Positions 32,151 to 42,300 of a stretch of DNA of 64,000 bases are shown here, piece after piece. The stretch's first letter is position 1; each line of letters opens with the position of its first letter. The notes below the pieces were generated by a model. That model saw only the letters and a program-made list of their open reading frames with translations, made no database searches and had not been told where the DNA came from. The translations under genes were made by a program, and so were the position numbers. Origin of the DNA: Paenibacillus sp. NAIST15-1 (lineage in GTDB: Bacteria > Bacillota > Bacilli > Paenibacillales > Paenibacillaceae); assembly GCF_001894745.1 (NCBI RefSeq), contig NZ_BBYF01000014.1, forward strand, positions 62,001-126,000, in the 5' to 3' direction.

Positions 32151-35100
32151 GTGGAGCAGGAAATTGATAAGTATAAATCGGCTCTCAAAAAAGCGGCCGC
32201 CAAAATAGAAGAGCTGTCCACGATCATTCAAGATCAGAAGAGCAATGAAGAAATTGCGGTAATTGGCTATTCATGCCGCTTCCCAGGAGAAGCATGGAAC
32301 GCTGAAGGATTCTGGCAAGTAATGGCCAACCGAATGGATTCTGTGACCGAGATTAAACCGGATCGATTTGATTATCGCAACTATTACAGTGATGATCCTG
32401 AAGAAGAAGGCAAGATGGTTACGAAGAGCGCATCCTTTTTGCGTGATAATATCAGAGATTTTGATAATATTCATTTCGGTCTATCAGCCATTGAAGCTGC
32501 ATCAATAGACCCTCAGCACAGACTCTTGCTGGAGGTAAGCTGGGAGGCTATGGAGAATTCAGCCTTGAATATAGAGGAGCTGAAGGGGAGCAGAACAGGT
32601 GTATTTATTGGAATCAGCGCTTATGAATATGCCAATGCCGAATTGTATTCGGGTCAAGCTTCCGATATAACGGCTTATTCTACTGCAGGTGTCTCACTTA
32701 GCTCCGCTGCCGGTAGATTATCCTATTTCTATGATTTCAAAGGGCCTGCGATCATCTGCGATACGGCATGTTCGTCATCTATTTCAGCCTTGAATATTGC
32801 CGTCGACAGCTTGCGGAATAACCAGTGCGACATGGCCATTGTCGGGGGCTCGAATCTATTGCTTACACCAGAGCCATTTATAGGGCTTTCCAAATTCAGC
32901 GGTTTGTCTAAGGACGGAAAATGCAAGGCGTTTGATAATGATGCAGACGGTTTTGGAAGAGGCGAGGGCTGCGGTGTCATCGTTCTCAAAAGATTAAAAG
33001 ACGCCAAGCAAGCCGGAAATGCAGTTGCGGCCCTTATCAAGCATGTAGTGATCGGACAGGATGGCAAGTCAAACGGATTTACTGCTCCAAACGGATTGTC
33101 ACAACAAGGCGTAATCAGACAGGCTCTACAACATGCAAATTTGACTGTTGACGATATCGATTATATCGAAACACATGGTGCTGGCACACCATTAGGCGAC
33201 CTCATCGAAATCCAATCGTTATCAGAGGTCTTTAAGCATAAAAAGGAGCCTCTCTTTATTGGATCCGCCAAACCGAATATTGGGCATTTAGAAGCAGCTT
33301 CAGGCATGGCCGCATTGATTAAAGTCATTATGTCTCTTGAGAATAAGAAGATCTTGCCTAACATTTATACTCAAAACCCAAATAAGAACATTTCGTGGGG
33401 GAAGGTAAAGATCGCGGACGAGTTCATGGACTGGCAGAAGACTGAAGGAGTCAGAAGAGCAGGGATTAGTTCTTTTGGTTTCAGCGGAACGCTGGCGCAT
33501 GTCATCCTTGAGGAGCCCTCTCAGCCTCATGACAAGGATGAGCAATTGGATGAACTGCCAGCTCATCTATTGACCTTGTCAGCCAAGAATGAAAAAGCTT
33601 TAAAAGGATATATAAGCGCGATGAAGGAGCAATTGGTGAAGGAAACAGGCTCCATCAAAGATATTGCTTATACGTCCAATATAAGCCGCTCATTTTTGAA
33701 CTACAGATTTGCAGCAGTAGGGAAGAACAAAGAAGACTTACTGGATAAAATGGATTTGGTTCTAAACAACTCTAGCCACCATGAGCTCCTCATCCAGAAG
33801 AGTACGGCCAAAGACAACAAAATCGCCTTTTTATTTACGGGCCAAGGCTCCATCTATGACGGAATTGCTAAAGAATTTTACACCACATCAAGAACATTTA
33901 GAGAAACGATGGATCTGTGTAATGAGAAGTTTAAAGCGATACTCGGCCTGTCGATATTAGATGGGATCTACGGGGAAGACACTACGCTGCTCACTAGACC
34001 GATCTATTCACAGGCAGCCATATTCTCCATTGAGTATGCCTTAACCAAGCTGTGGGGTGCGTTAGGGATAAAACCTGACGTTATCATCGGTCACAGCATA
34101 GGCGAGTATACGGCAGCCTGCTATGCAGGGCTTATCAGCTTGGACGATGTGATCCTGATGATTGCACAGCGTGGCAGAATGATGGAATCCATTGATGTCG
34201 AAGGCAAGATGGTCGTCATTCTGACGAATGTGGAATATGTGAAAGCTGCATTGGAAGAGAGCGGATGCAAACATGTTACCATTGCTGCCATTAACGCTCC
34301 TGACAATGTTACGATTTCGGGCCGAAGCGATGAGGTCGATATCGTAATTGAAACCTTGCAAACCAAACACAGAGTCTTTTTTAATAAGCTTAACATTCCT
34401 CATCCTTATCACTCCATGTTAATGAAGGAGTATGAAGGCATGTATGAGCAAAGCATCGGAGACATCACATTCTCAAACCTGCAGACAGCAATGATATCCA
34501 GCATTACGGGACAAGTGGAACAAGAAGAAGTGTTGGGCAGAAGCAAGTATTGGGTCGAGCATCTATCCAAGCCGGTTAACTTCCAAGGTGCCATGCAAGA
34601 GGCCAGACGACTTGGCGTCAATATTTTTATTGAAATCGGAGGCGATGCAACCCTAAGCGGGCTAGCCAACCAATGTCTACAAGATGATGAGATCATGTTC
34701 GTTCCTTCTATGAGACGAGAATCGGAGAACTACACGCAATTTTTTAATTCCGTCTCTGCTTTATTTATGAAGGGAATGGATCTGGATTGGAACACATTCT
34801 ATCAATCCTATGCTACGTGTAGAGTAAAGCTTCCAAACTATCCATTCCAGAAGAAGGAACTGTGGAGAGAGGTACGTAGAATAGACCGTGCAGCCGTGTA
34901 TCCAATCCAAGCAGCAAGCTCCTCCAAGGAAATCAAAGAACTGCCGCCTATTTCACAACACTCACAACACTCACAGCATACACAACAGCCACAACAGCCA
35001 CAACAGCCGCAAGCTCGTGGGAATCGCTTGCGATCTAACCCGAAAGAGAAGATCAAATCCGAATTAAAAGAAATGATACAGATTTTAACGGGGCTCAAGA

Positions 35101-38100
35101 TCGAAGAAATCGAGGACGACCTCAATCTGCTGACGCTCGGATTTGATTCTTTAGTACTTATCCAACTCAATAAACAAATTACGAATAAGTTCAACATCTC
35201 AATTACATTAAATGAGTTCTTTATTAATCTGGATACCGTTGAGAAAATCACCGAGCATATTAACAAACATACGGATTGGGTGGAAGAAGAGGAGATCGAC
35301 GAAGTTGGTTATGAGACTGAGTATAATGAACCGATGAAATCGATCTCAGAGACGATGAATACGATTCCAGATGCAGAGCCAATGAACAGCTTGGCGGCTG
35401 CTGGTCAGGCGCAGAATCATTCGTTAGGTGCACTGGATGGTATGGATGCTTTGCAGAATATTTTCAATACGCAGATGAAAATCATGTCCGAACAGCTGGA
35501 TATTCTGAAGGGTTTTACGAATCCCAGTCAGAAGCCATTGGCAGTTAGCAAGAATACGCCAAACTTGAAGCAGAGCGAGGTCATTGTGAGCAGCCCAAAG
35601 GCCTCAACCTTGGCTGTGGACACCAAAAGCCATTATGTACCCTACAAAAAGCTGGAATTGATCGATAATGAAAATTTCAATGAATTGCAGCTTACCTATA
35701 TTCGAAACATTGAGAAGAAATATACAAGATTCACCCAAAAATCAAAAGAGAATATTCAAAGATACAGAAAAGTATATGCGAATAATCGAAATGTAGCGGG
35801 ATTCAGGCCAGTCATGAAGGAAATGATCTATCAGATCGTGGCGGACACTGGACAAGGATCGAAGCTTCGCGATATCGACGGGAATAGCATTATCGATTTG
35901 ACGATGGGCTTTGGCGTAAACTTGCTTGGACATAACCCGAGTTTTATCAATGAAGCATTAACGGAGGAGCTCCGCAGAGGAATGCCTCTAGGCCCAATGG
36001 GCAGACTGGCCGGAACCGTTGCCGAACAGATCAGCCAATTAACAGGCGTCGAGCGGGTAGCTTTCTATAATTCAGGAACGGAAGCCAATATGGTGGCTGT
36101 ACGAATCGCCAGGGCAAGCACAGGCAAGAAGAAGATCGTTACTTTTGCGGGATCCTATCACGGCACCTATGACGGCTTGCTTGGATTGTCCTCCATTGGT
36201 GAGGACGGAAGCCTGACGACGATCCCATTGGCTCCAGGTATTATGGAGAGCGTTGTCAGTGATTTAGTTATGTTGAATTACAATCAAGAGGCTTCGCTGG
36301 ATTATATCAGAAATCACGCGAATGAAATCGCCGGTGTCCTAGTTGAGACCGTTCAAAGCCGAAGACCGGATGTTCAGCCTAAGGAGTTCCTGAAGAAACT
36401 TAGGCAAATCACGGAAGAAAACGGAATTGCACTTATTTTTGACGAGATCATTACAGGGTTTAGAATTGACCCAGGTGGAGCCCAAGCGTATTTCGGTATC
36501 AAAGCAGATATCGTAACCTATGGAAAGGTTCTTGGCGGCGGGATGCCGATCGGGGTTGTATCTGGAAAATCCGAGTTTATGGACTGTATTGATGGGGGCA
36601 TGTGGAGCTTTGGCGATACGTCGGTTCCGCCTTGTGAGCAGAAGAGAACGTTTGTTGCCGGAACCTTCTCACATCACCCGCTCGCCATGGCTGCAGCTCA
36701 CGCTTCATTAACCTATATAACGGAGAACAAAGATACGCTCTATGACAGACTGAATCAAAAAACCAATGACTTTGTACAACGAGTAAACGCGTATTTCGAA
36801 CAGCAGCATGTCCCAATCAAAGTCGTGAATTTCGGTTCCTTATTCAGATTTGTGTTTCGAGGGGATTTCGAAATCTTCTTCTTCGGCTTGCTGGAGAAGG
36901 GTGTATATGTATGGGAAGGACGGAATTGCTTCTTCTCCACTGAACACACGGATGCGGATATTGAATATATATTTACTGCCATCAAAATGACGATTGAAGA
37001 GATGCACCAAGCCGGATATTTTGGCGACTCCTCAATAAACCAGCATGCTGTTCAGGTGACTCAATCCACTCGGCAGGAAAAGCAGCAACCTGTAATTCCG
37101 ATGTCTATCATTCAGCAACGATTATACACTCTAAGCTCCATTGGCAAAGATGACCCCTATAACATGGTGACCGTACTAAAGGTTAGGGGAGCGCTGGATC
37201 GGCATAAATTTGAGGCCGTACTCAATGAAATCGTGATGCGTCACGAGAGCCTGCGCACACGCCTATTTGTTGAAGATGGGGAGTTTAAGCAAGAAATTGT
37301 TGAACAGGTGGAGTTTACAATCGATATCGTCAAAAAGGGCTTGCATGAGGATTTGGATGAGCTCATTCAATCATTAGTTACCCCTTTTGATCTAGCGAAA
37401 GCTCCTTTGTTGAAGGTCATCCTAATCGAAGAGGGCATCCAAGAGGGTACGATGATTTTTAATTTCCATCATACGATAGCAGACGGTATTTCAATGAGCA
37501 TCTTCGTGCAAGAGTTCATGCGCTTGTATGCGAATGAACGACTTATGCCTGTGAATAAGCAGTATCGAGATTTTGTTGAATGGGAAACCCGCTACTTGGC
37601 ATCGGACGAGAAGAAGCAGAGCGAACAGTATTGGCTTAGCAAATTATCCGGTGATTTGAATGTTCTGAAGCTCCCTGCCGACTTTCCAACACCTGCAGAG
37701 TCTGATTTCACGGCCAATACGGTTCATATGCAGATCGGATCCGAATTGCTTCGTGATTTGAAAACAGTTGCTTCGCGTCATCAATGCTCTTTATTTATGT
37801 TGTTAGCTGCAGGGTTTAATCTTCTACTTAGAAAATTAACTGGAAATGATGATATTTGCATAGGAACTCCTGTGACAAACCGGGCAGATGGTTCTTTTGA
37901 TGAGAGTATTGGTATGTTTACCAACACCATTGTGCTGAAGAACAATCTTTCAGATGACAAGACGTTTGCAGCGTTTGTCAAGGAAGTCAAACAAAATTGT
38001 ATTGAAGCGTACTCCCATATGTATTACCCGTTCAATTACCTGGCAAGCCTCATGAAGAAAGCGAAAAACAGCAGGGAAGGCTTCCTTAATGTACGGTTTG

Positions 38101-39356
38101 TCTATGAAAAAACGGATGAAAGAGTACTCACGATCGATAATTTAGAAATTACAACCTATGAATATAAGAGTGCATTATCCGATTTTGATTTTGTCATTGA
38201 AATTCTTGAGGAAAACGGCACATTCCATATTGGGATGACTTATAAAACAAGTCTGTTCAAAGAAGAGACGATCGGGAAATGGGGACAAGACTATCAAAGA
38301 ATCTTGGAGTTTATCACCCATAACGATCCGAACAACAACTCACTACTTACGCTTAAGGATTTTGACGATATCTGGCAAGGCGACACGAACAATCTTACTC
38401 TGGATGGAACGCCTGGTCGTAATGAGCTGCCAGTACCCGCTAGACATGTCGGTGCACGTGCAGGTTATGAGGCTCCGAGTACTGAGATCGAAGAGGAATT
38501 TGCTCATATATGGGAAAAAACATTAAGCTCTAGTCCGATTGGCATCAACGATGATTTCTTCCAAATGGGAGGGGATTCGATTAAAGCCATTCAGCTCATC
38601 TCACGAGCCAGAGCTAAGGGCTACATCTTCGAGGTTGATCACTTATACAAAAACCCCACGATCAAGCAGCTAGTGAAAGTAATCGAGTCGAAGCATCACA
38701 AGCAGATGCAGAATTCCTTAGCTGGGGAAGTAAAGTTAGCTCCGATGCAAAAGCAATTTTTTGAACAATTATCTGTTGATCAACATCATTGCTGCGAGAG
38801 TAGAATGCTGCACAGGGCAGCGGGCTTTCAGGCTAACACGGTAAAGGAAGTGTTTGATCAATTGATCATTCGGCATGACGCATTGCGAATGGTGTATCAG
38901 CAGGACCACGGCAATGTCGTTCAAATCAATCGAGGAGCCGGCGAAGCACAGTATGACCTTCAGGTATATGAGAATGTAACGGATCAAGAAGTTATAGAAA
39001 CATGCAATGAGATCCAGAAAGGTATGGATCTTGAGAAAGGGCCGCTCGTAAGACTGGGCTTGTTCCAAATGAGCTCGGGGGACAAATTATTCATCGCTAT
39101 CCATGGTCTTCTTATCGATGAGATATCTTGGAGCATTCTGCTAGAAGACTTCATGAATGGGTATACGCAGGCAGAACAGGGATTGGGCATCGTGTTGGCG
39201 GAGAACACGACTTCCTTCAAGGAATGGTCAGACAAACTGAACGAATATGCAGACTCTTATCGTGTGAAAAGGCAGGCTGACTATTGGAAAAGGTTACATG
39301 ACACGACGGCCACCAAAAAATTGCCAAGGGAGAGAGGTAAACTTGCATGGAGTTGA
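32151..39356 (+). CDS. Hybrid PKS-NRPS: KS-AT-ACP-AMT-C-(A deleted)-PCP-E (N-terminal half)
   Basis: 2401 residues, GTG start with AAGGGAG. Coiled docking helix 1-30; KS 34-460 (C207 in DTACSSS; THGAGT; NIGHLEAA); AT 557-860 (S649 in GHSIGEY; HPYHS at ~751 instead of HAFH or YASH, specificity unclear); Ser/His/Gln/Pro linker; ACP ~965-1040 (S1000 in GFDSL); acidic linker; PLP aminotransferase (AMT) ~1185-1620 (Lys1459 in TYGKVLGGG) as in iturin/mycosubtilin synthetases, giving a beta-amino acyl chain; C ~1649-2070 (HHTIADG at 1773); PCP S2143 (GGDSIK); then half an epimerase ~2196-2401 with HGLLIDE in place of HHxxxDG. No A domain lies between C and PCP. The frame ends inside the epimerase, overlapping the next ORF by 10 bases. 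Confidence 0.93.
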   Translation: MEQEIDKYKSALKKAAAKIEELSTIIQDQKSNEEIAVIGYSCRFPGEAWNAEGFWQVMANRMDSVTEIKPDRFDYRNYYSDDPEEEGKMVTKSASFLRDNIRDFDNIHFGLSAIEAASIDPQHRLLLEVSWEAMENSALNIEELKGSRTGVFIGISAYEYANAELYSGQASDITAYSTAGVSLSSAAGRLSYFYDFKGPAIICDTACSSSISALNIAVDSLRNNQCDMAIVGGSNLLLTPEPFIGLSKFSGLSKDGKCKAFDNDADGFGRGEGCGVIVLKRLKDAKQAGNAVAALIKHVVIGQDGKSNGFTAPNGLSQQGVIRQALQHANLTVDDIDYIETHGAGTPLGDLIEIQSLSEVFKHKKEPLFIGSAKPNIGHLEAASGMAALIKVIMSLENKKILPNIYTQNPNKNISWGKVKIADEFMDWQKTEGVRRAGISSFGFSGTLAHVILEEPSQPHDKDEQLDELPAHLLTLSAKNEKALKGYISAMKEQLVKETGSIKDIAYTSNISRSFLNYRFAAVGKNKEDLLDKMDLVLNNSSHHELLIQKSTAKDNKIAFLFTGQGSIYDGIAKEFYTTSRTFRETMDLCNEKFKAILGLSILDGIYGEDTTLLTRPIYSQAAIFSIEYALTKLWGALGIKPDVIIGHSIGEYTAACYAGLISLDDVILMIAQRGRMMESIDVEGKMVVILTNVEYVKAALEESGCKHVTIAAINAPDNVTISGRSDEVDIVIETLQTKHRVFFNKLNIPHPYHSMLMKEYEGMYEQSIGDITFSNLQTAMISSITGQVEQEEVLGRSKYWVEHLSKPVNFQGAMQEARRLGVNIFIEIGGDATLSGLANQCLQDDEIMFVPSMRRESENYTQFFNSVSALFMKGMDLDWNTFYQSYATCRVKLPNYPFQKKELWREVRRIDRAAVYPIQAASSSKEIKELPPISQHSQHSQHTQQPQQPQQPQARGNRLRSNPKEKIKSELKEMIQILTGLKIEEIEDDLNLLTLGFDSLVLIQLNKQITNKFNISITLNEFFINLDTVEKITEHINKHTDWVEEEEIDEVGYETEYNEPMKSISETMNTIPDAEPMNSLAAAGQAQNHSLGALDGMDALQNIFNTQMKIMSEQLDILKGFTNPSQKPLAVSKNTPNLKQSEVIVSSPKASTLAVDTKSHYVPYKKLELIDNENFNELQLTYIRNIEKKYTRFTQKSKENIQRYRKVYANNRNVAGFRPVMKEMIYQIVADTGQGSKLRDIDGNSIIDLTMGFGVNLLGHNPSFINEALTEELRRGMPLGPMGRLAGTVAEQISQLTGVERVAFYNSGTEANMVAVRIARASTGKKKIVTFAGSYHGTYDGLLGLSSIGEDGSLTTIPLAPGIMESVVSDLVMLNYNQEASLDYIRNHANEIAGVLVETVQSRRPDVQPKEFLKKLRQITEENGIALIFDEIITGFRIDPGGAQAYFGIKADIVTYGKVLGGGMPIGVVSGKSEFMDCIDGGMWSFGDTSVPPCEQKRTFVAGTFSHHPLAMAAAHASLTYITENKDTLYDRLNQKTNDFVQRVNAYFEQQHVPIKVVNFGSLFRFVFRGDFEIFFFGLLEKGVYVWEGRNCFFSTEHTDADIEYIFTAIKMTIEEMHQAGYFGDSSINQHAVQVTQSTRQEKQQPVIPMSIIQQRLYTLSSIGKDDPYNMVTVLKVRGALDRHKFEAVLNEIVMRHESLRTRLFVEDGEFKQEIVEQVEFTIDIVKKGLHEDLDELIQSLVTPFDLAKAPLLKVILIEEGIQEGTMIFNFHHTIADGISMSIFVQEFMRLYANERLMPVNKQYRDFVEWETRYLASDEKKQSEQYWLSKLSGDLNVLKLPADFPTPAESDFTANTVHMQIGSELLRDLKTVASRHQCSLFMLLAAGFNLLLRKLTGNDDICIGTPVTNRADGSFDESIGMFTNTIVLKNNLSDDKTFAAFVKEVKQNCIEAYSHMYYPFNYLASLMKKAKNSREGFLNVRFVYEKTDERVLTIDNLEITTYEYKSALSDFDFVIEILEENGTFHIGMTYKTSLFKEETIGKWGQDYQRILEFITHNDPNNNSLLTLKDFDDIWQGDTNNLTLDGTPGRNELPVPARHVGARAGYEAPSTEIEEEFAHIWEKTLSSSPIGINDDFFQMGGDSIKAIQLISRARAKGYIFEVDHLYKNPTIKQLVKVIESKHHKQMQNSLAGEVKLAPMQKQFFEQLSVDQHHCCESRMLHRAAGFQANTVKEVFDQLIIRHDALRMVYQQDHGNVVQINRGAGEAQYDLQVYENVTDQEVIETCNEIQKGMDLEKGPLVRLGLFQMSSGDKLFIAIHGLLIDEISWSILLEDFMNGYTQAEQGLGIVLAENTTSFKEWSDKLNEYADSYRVKRQADYWKRLHDTTATKKLPRERGKLAWS
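34953..35012 (+). repeat. In-frame Ser/His/Gln and Gln/Gln/Pro tandem repeat in PKS linker
   Basis: Triplet-rich DNA encodes SQHSQHSQHTQQPQQPQQPQ at residues 935-954, between the AT and the ACP. Units are tcacaacac (three imperfect copies) and caacagcca (three imperfect copies). It is a flexible linker, likely to vary in copy number between strains by slippage. Confidence 0.85.
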
Positions 39357-42300
39357 ACAAACAAGTTCAAGAGCTTGGTGTACAAGTTACCGGAGAGTTG
39401 CTGAATAATATTAACAATGCATATCATACGAATCTTCTTGATATTTTATTAGCTGCCTTGGCCCTGACGATTCGAGACTGGACAAGAGAAGAGAACACAT
39501 TGATCAGCTTGATTGGCCACGGCAGGGAAGAATGGGCACAGCCTATGGATTTGAGCAGAACTGTTGGGTGTTTCCGTTCACAATTTCCAGTTGTCCTCAG
39601 AGCTTACGATGATCTCGGCGACACGATCAAACATACGAAAGACATGCTGCGGCGAATTCCGAATCAGGGACGCTTCTATGGTATCCTCAAGTACTTATCC
39701 ACTGAAGACTTGAACCTTGCAGAGCCCGAGATTGGCTTTCATTATGTAGGCAGAATCGATCCAGGTGCTAGCGGAGATGGATTTGAAATTACGAATCTGG
39801 GTTCCAGTGAATACTCATCCAAGTACCTAACAAGCTCACATGCTCTAGATATCGAAGCTATCCTCATCGCAGACAATTTGAAGCTCACTTTCATATACGA
39901 GCAAGATGATTTTATTCCAGGAACGATTGAGAAGCTGCTAAGCGTATATCAAAATCAATTGGATCGCCTTATTCAACATTGTACAACCAAGCAGGAATCG
40001 GAAATTACCGTTACCGATATTACGCTAGAAGATATAACGATGGAACAATTGTCCGCATACAAGAATGAGCTTCACAATGTTAAGAACATCTACCCTCTTG
40101 CGCCTATGCAAGAGGGTATGCTTTATCATGCTTTGACAGATGAGCAGGATACATACATCAAGTTGTCCTGTTTCCAGGTGGAAGGGCACATTGATCTGGA
40201 GATGCTGGATCGAGCTTTTAACATGGTTATCGATCGACATGATATTTTACGGACAGTATTTGATTATTCATCGTTTCAACAAAATATGCAGGTCGTTTAT
40301 AGAAAGCGAAGAGGAGCAGTTGAGTACATCGACATCACCGAGCAGGGCGAAGATAATGAAGCATATCTGGAGGATTTAATCAGGCAATATCGGGCAAGAC
40401 GATTTGATTTAAGCAAGGATGTACTGCTTCGCATTGTACTTGTTCGAATGCAAGAGAACAGATACAGTATGATTTTTCATCTGCATCATATTCTTATGGA
40501 TGGATGGTGCAACAGCTTAATTCTTATTGAATTGTTTAAAATTTATAATGAAATCAAGCATGGGATTCCAGCAAGTCTGAACGATGTCGTACCTTATTCT
40601 ACTTATATCGATTGGCTCAAAAACAAAGATATCAATGAAGCTAAAGCGTACTGGAAAGATTACTTGCATGATTGCAAAGAAGTCACGAGGATCCCTTTTG
40701 AAAGAGAATATAAAATGAATGAAGTCATCAATAAAGAGATGGCATTAGAGTTGGACGAGGAAAGATTGTTATCCATCATTCGCATTGCTCAGGAAAGTAG
40801 AGTTACGGTAAATACCGTGATCCAGAGCATTTGGGCGATTCTTCTTAGTAAATACAATAATACCGATGATATTGTTTATGGGTATGTTGTCTCTGGGAGA
40901 AATGCGGAGATCGAAGGCGTAGAAGTGATTCCTGGACTGTTTATCAATACAGTCCCGCTTCGTGTGAAATTTACAGACAACTTGCAATATCCTGAACTCG
41001 TGAGGCAGATCACCAACACTACACTGCAGAACAACAAACATGATTTTGTAAGTCTTGCGGAAATTCAAAATCTGAGTGGGGTGAAAAGCGATCTGATTCG
41101 CAGCCTCCTTGTATTTGAGAATTATCCGATTGATGAGAAGCAACTGAACGAAGAAATATTGAAAAACAATGATTTGAAAATACTCAATTCCGTGTTTGTA
41201 CTGCCGCATCAGCTCATTGAAGGATCAAACTATAACGTAACGCTAGTTGTCAACCAAGATGACAAGATGATGATCAATTTTATCTATAATGAGAACACAT
41301 TGGCTGAAGCGGATATGTCAAAGATCATCCGAGCGTTTGATGCGATTGTGAATCAGATTATTGAAAACACAAATGTATTCGTTGATGATGTTGACATCAT
41401 TGACGAGCGCGAGAAGCATCACATTCTTCATGTGTTTAATGATACGCGCAGCAACTATCCGAAGGATAAAACCATTATCCAACTGCTTGAAGAGCAAGTA
41501 GAGAGAGTTCCGCAGCATATCGCATTACGCTTCCAAGACGAACAGATAACCTATCAAGAGCTTAATGAGAGAGCCAATCGTCTGGCTCATTATGTAAGAC
41601 AGATGGGCGTAGGGAACAATGTCATCGTTGGTGTTATGGGTGAACGTTCCGTGGAAACGGTGATCGGCATTGTAGCAGTTCTAAAGGCTGGCGGAGCTTA
41701 TTTGCCAATTGATCCGAAATACCCGGTAGACCGAATGAAGACTCTGCTTGCAGACTCCAACACTGGAATGCTCCTTGCCCAATCCTCTCTTATGGAAGCA
41801 TTACTTCATATCGATAGCAAGATCGACATCGTGCTTACGGATCGAATCGCAGTGGAATTGTCATCAGAGAGCTCTGATAATCCGTTGCTGATTAACAGCC
41901 CTTCAGATTTGGCTTATGTCATGTATACATCCGGCTCCACGGGAAGACCAAAAGGGGTTATGGTAGAGCATCAAAGTGTTGTGCGGCTTGTCCAAAACAC
42001 GAACTACATAGAGTTTGCGGAAGGAGACCGGATCTTACAAACTGGGGCGATGGTCTTTGATGCCTCCACATTCGAGATCTGGGGAGCCTTGCTGAATGGA
42101 ATCGAATTGGTGTTGGTTGACGAACATATCCTCTTACATGCGGAACGGTTAGGGGAGGAAATTAGTAGAAATCAAATTACAACGATGTGGTTGACCTCTC
42201 CGTTATTTAATCAGCTCGTTCAACAGGACGTGACGATATTTAAGGGACTGAAGCATTTAATCGTGGGTGGAGATGCGCTGTCTTGGGAGCACATCAATCA

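Noticed and set aside
34953-35012. CRISPR-like short repeats
   Set aside because: Units are contiguous, in frame and code for a protein linker; no spacers.
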